DNA of 9,585 nucleotides, from assembly GCA_023424865.1 (NCBI GenBank), contig JAFADM010000023.1:1-9585 (forward strand), read 5' to 3'. The translations under genes were made by a program, and so were the position numbers. Of the stretch, positions 6,080 to 9,585 are shown one piece after another (position 1 is the first letter of the stretch; each line of letters starts with the position of its first letter). Source of the stretch: Bacillota bacterium (GTDB taxonomy: Bacteria; Bacillota_A; Clostridia; DSM-8532). The notes below the pieces were generated by a model. That model made no database searches. It saw only the letters and a list, made by a program, of their open reading frames with translations, and was not told where the DNA came from.

Positions 6080-7090
6080 TTAAAGCTGCTTCACTGAATC
6101 CCTCACAATGAGTCTGCGCGGAATAACCACCTCTCTGGGCGGACCGCCATAGGTTCCTTCCATCCTGTCAAATAAAAGAGCGGCAACGCTTTTTCCGTAA
6201 TCCCCGCTGTCGTTGGTTACCGTTGTAAGCCGGGGACGAGTAAGCTCTGCAAAGGGAATATCGTCCATCCCGGTCAGTGATATTTCATCAGGGACATTTA
6301 TTCCCATCTCGTTAAAGGAAGCCAGGATGCCGAAGGCAATAAGATCATTGGCACAGCAGATCGCCGTGGGCCTTGGGGAGAGTGAGGAAAAATACCTGCC
6401 TGCCTTATAGCCTGCCTGCATGGAAAAGCCCATTTCGAAGCAGTAATCCTCGGAAAAAGAGCAATTTTGTTCATCCAGTGCCTTTAAAAAGCCGTATTTG
6501 CGGCGGGAGGCGATTTCCGAGTCCCCAGGGCCTCCGGCAAAGCCAATTAAGCGATGTCCACTGTCCAGAAGGTGCATGGTGGAAAGATAGGTGCCCTGGC
6601 CTCGAATGCCATGAACCGTGTCAAAGCAGGCATGCTCATAGGAATTGGCCAATACCACGGGAACAGAAAGCCTTTGGAGAGCCTCTACCACATGGGGAGC
6701 CGTATGGACGGAGCACAGGATAATTCCATCGGAGAGTATCCGGCTTGCCATTTCAACGGCAAGAAGCTCCTCACGGGGATCCTCATTGGTATTGTACAGG
6801 GTGACCGCATAGCTTTTTTCCTTTGTATAGGCCTGAACGGAACGGGCCAGTCCCGAATAAAAGGGGTTGCCGATATCCGGTACTATAAGCATAAGCTGCC
6901 GGCTCTTTTTGGTTTTTAAGGCCTGTGCCATGCGACTGGGCACATAGCCGAGACGCTTGACAACCTCCTCAATTTTCTCTGCCGTAGCCGCGTCCACATA
7001 ACCTGAACGGTTCATATAGCGCGATACGGTAGCTATGGAAATCCCTGCTTCACGGGCGATATCCCGTATGGTGTATTTCTGACGTCCCAT
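6080..7090 (-). CDS. LacI-family transcriptional repressor, probable ribose regulator
   Basis: This DNA-binding regulator has a sugar-responsive periplasmic-binding-protein-like domain. The 336-residue protein from the ATG at 7090 has the LacI helix-turn-helix YTIRDIAREAGISIATVSRY (6-25), the hinge helix PSRMAQALKTKKS (51-63) with minor-groove Leu58, and the effector domain starting LIVPDIGNPFY near residue 68. It ends with the usual PRLTTV and RRLIVRDS elements. A GTG at 7114 would add eight residues, but the strong GGAGGAG lies inside that extension, so ATG 7090 is preferred. Near-identical operators occur in its own promoter and before rbsK, which points to autorepression and control of rbsK. 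The rbsK linkage and operator pattern suggest an RbsR role with ribose or a phosphorylated derivative as effector; this is inference, since LacI effectors cannot be read from sequence. Confidence 0.92.
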   Translation of the reverse strand: MGRQKYTIRDIAREAGISIATVSRYMNRSGYVDAATAEKIEEVVKRLGYVPSRMAQALKTKKSRQLMLIVPDIGNPFYSGLARSVQAYTKEKSYAVTLYNTNEDPREELLAVEMASRILSDGIILCSVHTAPHVVEALQRLSVPVVLANSYEHACFDTVHGIRGQGTYLSTMHLLDSGHRLIGFAGGPGDSEIASRRKYGFLKALDEQNCSFSEDYCFEMGFSMQAGYKAGRYFSSLSPRPTAICCANDLIAFGILASFNEMGINVPDEISLTGMDDIPFAELTRPRLTTVTNDSGDYGKSVAALLFDRMEGTYGGPPREVVIPRRLIVRDSVKQL

Positions 7091-7093
7091 AAG

Positions 7094-7100
7094 CTCCTCC
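7094..7100 (-). promoter_or_regulatory. Ribosome binding site that fixes the LacI-type regulator start
   Basis: GGAGGAG on the minus strand ends three bases before the ATG at 7090, with the GGAGG core five bases away. It would be inside the coding region if the upstream GTG at 7114 were used, so the shorter protein is preferred. Confidence 0.75.
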
Positions 7101-7126
7101 CAATTACCGCTCACTGGCGCAGCTTT

Positions 7127-7152
7127 AATATATGTAAACGGTTACATATATT
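7127..7152. promoter_or_regulatory. LacI-family operator on the regulator's own promoter
   Basis: The core TATGTAAACGGTTACATA (7131-7148) extends outward to a 26-base palindrome with one mismatched pair near the centre. It shares TGTAAACG and TTACA with the site before rbsK. It overlaps the last bases of the regulator's -10 box and covers the transcription start, a classic repressor position. Its inner 14 bases also fit the cre consensus. Confidence 0.85.
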
Positions 7153-7178
7153 TTAAGCCTTAATTCTCGAGAAAGCAA
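7150..7178 (-). promoter_or_regulatory. Promoter of the LacI-type regulator (and possibly rbsK)
   Basis: On the minus strand, TTGCTT (7173-7178) and TAAAAT (7150-7155, five of six to TATAAT) are separated by exactly 17 bases. The operator begins inside the -10 box and runs over the expected start near 7143, so bound repressor should block initiation. Confidence 0.65.
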
Positions 7179-7230
7179 GCAGGAGTGGAAAATGCCACAG
7201 GTTACACTTAATGGTGCAAAATGGGGATGT

Positions 7231-7251
7231 AAAAAGGATTTCATTTAATCC
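7231..7251 (-). terminator. Weak intrinsic terminator candidate after the cysteine-containing protein gene
   Basis: Read on the minus strand, GGATT (7247-7251) and AATCC (7236-7240) form a five-base stem with a six-base loop, followed directly by TTTTT (7231-7235). The stem overlaps the stop codon. The tail is good but the stem is short. Confidence 0.4.
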
Positions 7252-7802
7252 ACTATATCAAAGGTGTAAAGGCAGGGGTTTTCTTTGCTTACTCCAAGGT
7301 GGGGTATATCTATTGAATTCATTTTAAGCTTTATTCCCAGTGTTTTTTCTAAACCATACATGCGCCCACCTGCACAACTTTCATAATATAATTCAAACGG
7401 CGCTGTAAATTTTCCTTTCAGAGTATGTCTGTAGCACTCGTCACAGGCAAAGGCTATGGTTATAGTATTGTTTTCCTCGTTAAAAACGATGCTTCGTGTC
7501 TTTCCCGTATAATCCTTTACAAAAGTGTTTAAGTATAATTCCAATCTTACTGGAAGGGGTTTATCTGCGTGCTCCAAGGCAAATGCCTTTCGAATTTTAT
7601 CATATCCGGTACCCTGACAACCGCCTTGCCGCTCCCAAAGCTTAAAGCGTTGCTCCTTGGTGAGATGTTTGCCCATTGCTTCCATAAACCTGTTATCGCA
7701 CTCGTTTCCTCCGTATGCTTGTACAATATCTTCAAATACAGGCAATATATCTTCTGGAATCCCGTTATTTCGTCTTTTCATAATGCTTAACATCGTTTTC
7801 AA
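7245..7802 (-). CDS. Unrecognised cysteine-containing protein coupled to a MerR regulator
   Basis: I do not recognise this 185-residue protein. It has no signal peptide or membrane segment, so it should be cytoplasmic. The N-terminal ~90 residues look helical (PEDILPVFEDIVQAYGG, then KHLTKEQRFKLWERQGGCQG). The C-terminal half looks alpha/beta and holds CDEC (Cys120, Cys123), ESCAGGRMYGLE (Cys143) and NPC (Cys177). With Cys35 and Cys62 there are six cysteines, plus His46, His78, His126 and His168, so a metal or redox site is possible but unproven. The start is TTG at 7802, nine bases after GGGAGG; ATGs at codons 4 and 8 are less well placed. It begins four bases after the MerR stop, so the two are surely co-transcribed. 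The neighbour suggests a role in response to a small molecule sensed by the MerR protein. Confidence 0.82.
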   Translation of the reverse strand: MKTMLSIMKRRNNGIPEDILPVFEDIVQAYGGNECDNRFMEAMGKHLTKEQRFKLWERQGGCQGTGYDKIRKAFALEHADKPLPVRLELYLNTFVKDYTGKTRSIVFNEENNTITIAFACDECYRHTLKGKFTAPFELYYESCAGGRMYGLEKTLGIKLKMNSIDIPHLGVSKENPCLYTFDIVD

Positions 7803-7806
7803 TTGA

Positions 7807-8781
7807 TTAAGCCTCCCGACCCCTTTTTTCTTTCCTCAGTTTTATAGGCACATACCTTTGCAGCTGCTCATAGCCAAGGCCCGTTTTTATTTCCTTGTCA
7901 TTATAGGTCATATTCCCCATGATGTCACGTTCTCTGTCAAGTATAAAATTCGTTCCCTCCAACCATTTCAGGATTTTGTTTTCTACTTTCACAATGCTGT
8001 CGTCATCACCGTCAATGCATACTGCGGAAGCGTACAAGCCGCCTTCGAACTCAATGACTTCATAGGCCGCGGCAGCCATTTCTCTGACACTCTCATGCAC
8101 ACCATATAACCATCTGAATTTTCCGTCGTTTCTTCTGCACAAAAAATCAGCGCAATCAAAGATAACGCATTTTTTCAAATTGCTATGCCTGCCAATCCAA
8201 AACATTAAACAGTCTTCATTGAACAATTCACCAAAGCTTTGATACTGGGACGCCAGCGCCAAGAATTTCGGCAGCCTCACAACCATCACATCCGGGATTT
8301 TCTTATCAAGCCTTTCGGTTATTTCCAGCAAACGATTCACAGTAGCCGGGTTACCGTTGTAATCAACATTGACAAGCTGCCCTTCAATCTCTTGCGCTTT
8401 TTCGTAAAGCAATTTCACATCCGCATCCTTCGCAAAATCCGCTTTTTTGATTTGCTTGATAAATTCCAGAACGATGGACTTCAACTCATACAGAAGTGAT
8501 ACCTCTTCGTCAATGCCGTTGACTTTTTTCCCGAGAACCTCCAATACAACCTTAGAATCCGGTGCGTCAAATATGCGCTGGATATCTTTTATGCTTATGT
8601 TCAGTTTACGCAAAATCAATATCTGCTCCAGCCTTTTTACTGCAGCCTTGTCATACATTCTGTAGGCGTAATCATCGCTTCGGGTGCTGGCTATCAGTCC
8701 CATGTCTTCATAATATTTCAATGCGCGTGCAGATATATCGTATTTTAATGACATCTCCCGTATTTTAATTAGTTCACTCAT
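7807..8781 (-). CDS. MerR-family regulator with GyrI-like effector-binding domain
   Basis: This is a one-component regulator of the multidrug-sensing MerR branch, 324 residues from the ATG at 8781. The winged helix domain (about 5-72) shows IKIREMSLKYDISARALKYY, then DMGLI and the wing element R-S-D-D-Y-A-Y-R-M-Y. A long helix (about 77-130) should form the dimer coiled coil. From about 162 to the end, the sequence has the pattern of GyrI-like/BmrR-type ligand domains (IPDVMVVRLP, GGLYASAVCIDGDD, ILKWLEGTNFIL, YVPIKL). I start at 8781 because GGAGG (8789-8793) lies seven bases upstream; the open frame runs to 8877, but that would cross the promoter. No MerR metal-binding cysteine pattern is evident, so an organic ligand is more likely. 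The only visible co-transcribed target is the downstream 185-residue protein. Confidence 0.9.
   Translation of the reverse strand: MSELIKIREMSLKYDISARALKYYEDMGLIASTRSDDYAYRMYDKAAVKRLEQILILRKLNISIKDIQRIFDAPDSKVVLEVLGKKVNGIDEEVSLLYELKSIVLEFIKQIKKADFAKDADVKLLYEKAQEIEGQLVNVDYNGNPATVNRLLEITERLDKKIPDVMVVRLPKFLALASQYQSFGELFNEDCLMFWIGRHSNLKKCVIFDCADFLCRRNDGKFRWLYGVHESVREMAAAAYEVIEFEGGLYASAVCIDGDDDSIVKVENKILKWLEGTNFILDRERDIMGNMTYNDKEIKTGLGYEQLQRYVPIKLRKEKRGREA
7812..7817 (-). promoter_or_regulatory. Ribosome binding site supporting a TTG start
   Basis: GGGAGG on the minus strand lies nine bases before the TTG at 7802 and inside the last codons of the MerR gene. The next ATG would be 18 bases away, which is too far, so the TTG is the likelier start. 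Confidence 0.65.
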
Positions 8782-8812
8782 ATTTTTGCCTCCATAATGA
8801 ATTATTATAGCC

Positions 8813-8843
8813 ATTATAGAGTACGACGCAACGATCGAGTCAA
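8813..8843 (-). promoter_or_regulatory. MerR-type promoter with 19-base spacer
   Basis: On the minus strand, TTGACT (8838-8843) and a perfect TATAAT (8813-8818) are separated by 19 bases. This overlong spacing is the hallmark of promoters that MerR proteins activate by untwisting DNA. The spacer holds only an imperfect CGA/TCG dyad, so the operator itself is less certain than the promoter. It lies 32 bases before the MerR start codon, suggesting autoregulation. Confidence 0.75.
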
Positions 8844-8894
8844 TTAAGTGTTTGAACAGATAGTCAAATCCCAACATTAAATGGACTACCGCCT

Positions 8895-8923
8895 TACAGG
8901 CTAATCAAAGTTGCGTACAGGCT
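8895..8923. repeat. Direct repeat TACAGGCT, 21-base period
   Basis: TACAGGCT occurs at 8895-8902 and 8916-8923, with a partial third ACAGG at 8926-8930. It lies in the spacer between the MerR promoter and the terminator of the next gene. The 21-base period equals two helical turns, but the unit is short and may be chance. Confidence 0.35.
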
Positions 8924-8936
8924 GCACAGGTTTATA

Positions 8937-8973
8937 AAAAAGGGGCCGCGGAAGTGTACCGCAGCCCCTTTTT
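8937..8973 (-). terminator. Strong intrinsic terminator of the 189-residue protein gene
   Basis: AAAAAGGGGC (8937-8946) and GCCCCTTTTT (8964-8973) pair, then one C/A mismatch, then GCGG/CCGC around a seven-base loop. A and T runs on both sides make it able to work in both directions. It lies 13 bases beyond the stop of the minus-strand gene that ends at 8987, which it clearly serves. Confidence 0.9.
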
Positions 8974-8986
8974 CTACGCGGTGCGT

Positions 8987-9556
8987 TCATCCCACCGGCT
9001 TGAGCTGCAGGTACTCAATAAGCGGCTCAAGGCTGGCTTTGAAAACAAAGAAGAAGGGACGGGCTTTTATATCAAGAACGAGAAGTATGGGAGGCTCTTT
9101 ATCCTGGATAATAAAGAAAACCTGGCTTACATCCTTAATACCCGCTCCGTTTAAGTACTTGTTTTCGATAGCGACCTCCTTGTCAAAGGGGATACGAACC
9201 ACATAGCCTATGGACGGGATGGGGGAAACCTTGGTATAAAGGCTCTCAATGCTTTTTACGGCATTGATGACTTCATTCTGTATATCCATGGTCATCGGTT
9301 CCCGGCTAATAACCTCGCCTTTAGCGATATCAAACACCTCAATATTTCCGGTATTTGCGCTTTGGGTATCGGAGGCTGTGAAATAGCCCACAAGACTGGT
9401 GCTGTCAAACCTTTCGGAATAACTTAAAAGTGCTTCATACTTATTTGATGTGTTTCGGGCTGAAGCGGCCGTATAGCCATTTAGTGCGAGAAGGCCCAAT
9501 ACCAGTACAGTTCCTATTATTCCTGCCGTTTTACGCTTAACACTAATGTAAATCAC
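8987..9556 (-). CDS. Unrecognised secreted or membrane-anchored protein
   Basis: I do not recognise this 189-residue protein. Residues 7-9 are basic (KRK), followed by a hydrophobic stretch (about 11-28) and YTAASA near 28-33, a plausible signal peptidase site; it could also remain as a membrane anchor. The rest is soluble-looking and lacks cysteine, so the product acts outside the membrane. Visible features are a segment with a Thr/Ser-rich stretch (about 52-70) and a hydrophobic C-terminal part (PPILLVLDIKARPFFFVF) that looks like beta strands. The start is GTG at 9556, seven bases after the weak site AAGGGCGG. The frame stays open to the window edge, so a start further upstream cannot be excluded. 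It ends with a strong terminator and is the last gene of its transcript. Confidence 0.75.
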   Translation of the reverse strand: MIYISVKRKTAGIIGTVLVLGLLALNGYTAASARNTSNKYEALLSYSERFDSTSLVGYFTASDTQSANTGNIEVFDIAKGEVISREPMTMDIQNEVINAVKSIESLYTKVSPIPSIGYVVRIPFDKEVAIENKYLNGAGIKDVSQVFFIIQDKEPPILLVLDIKARPFFFVFKASLEPLIEYLQLKPVG

Positions 9557-9585
9557 ATTGCTGCCGCCCTTGCAAATTTTTACTC

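Noticed and set aside
7199..7207. AGGTTACAC, resembling an operator half-site upstream of the LacI-type regulator promoter
   Set aside because: There is no matching second half, and a six-base match is expected by chance.
8804..8809. Second TATAAT on the minus strand downstream of the MerR -10 box
   Set aside because: It lies 28 bases from the TTGACT box and has no other -35 partner at a usable distance.
8782..8877. N-terminal extension of the MerR protein by 32 residues
   Set aside because: It would start upstream of the TTGACT/TATAAT promoter, while a good GGAGG precedes the ATG at 8781 where MerR homology begins.
1..9585. CRISPR arrays, tRNA or rRNA genes, insertion sequences, phage or toxin-antitoxin genes
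   Set aside because: No regularly spaced repeats, structural RNA signatures, transposase or integrase motifs, or short toxin-antitoxin pairs were seen on reading both strands.

Overview
This 9.6 kb window looks like chromosomal DNA of a low-to-mid GC Gram-positive bacterium (Bacillota, probably Clostridia or a relative). The signs are strong AGGAGG-type ribosome sites before nearly every gene, use of GTG and TTG starts, sigma-A-like promoters, and LacI operators that also fit the Bacillota cre consensus. I see no rRNA, tRNA, CRISPR array, transposase or phage gene. The genus is not determinable from the sequence alone.

The left part (1-3938, plus strand) is a tightly coupled five-gene set: the 3' part of an ABC ATPase with a DrrA-like C-terminal extension, two ABC-2 permeases, a DesK/NarL-type membrane histidine kinase and a NarL/FixJ-type response regulator. 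The three transporter genes are joined by GTGA and ATGA overlaps. The most natural reading is an export pump for a drug, peptide or lipid with its own sensor pair. Its promoter lies outside the window.

Positions 3939-4283 form a 345-base spacer with a 38-codon ORF that starts with a convincing signal peptide (a secreted mini-protein or the stump of a lost gene) and two candidate promoters. It is followed by an alpha/beta hydrolase with an intact Ser-Asp-His triad (4284-5093, plus strand).

Running left from 7090 is a two-gene sugar module: a LacI-family regulator followed by ribokinase (rbsK). A near-identical palindromic operator lies in front of each gene, one of them directly on the -10 of the regulator promoter. 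This is a simple autoregulated loop without transporter, rbsD or pentose-metabolic partner in the window. The rbsK and hydrolase genes converge and overlap by 20 bases.

Further right on the minus strand is a MerR-family regulator with a GyrI-like effector domain. It is transcribed from a promoter with the long 19-base spacer typical of MerR targets and is followed after four bases by a TTG-started, cysteine-containing 185-residue protein that I do not recognise. The window ends with an unrecognised 189-residue secreted or membrane-anchored protein closed by a strong intrinsic terminator.

I found no clear-cut novel system. The best candidates for new biology are the MerR plus cysteine-protein pair and the signal-peptide mini-ORF.
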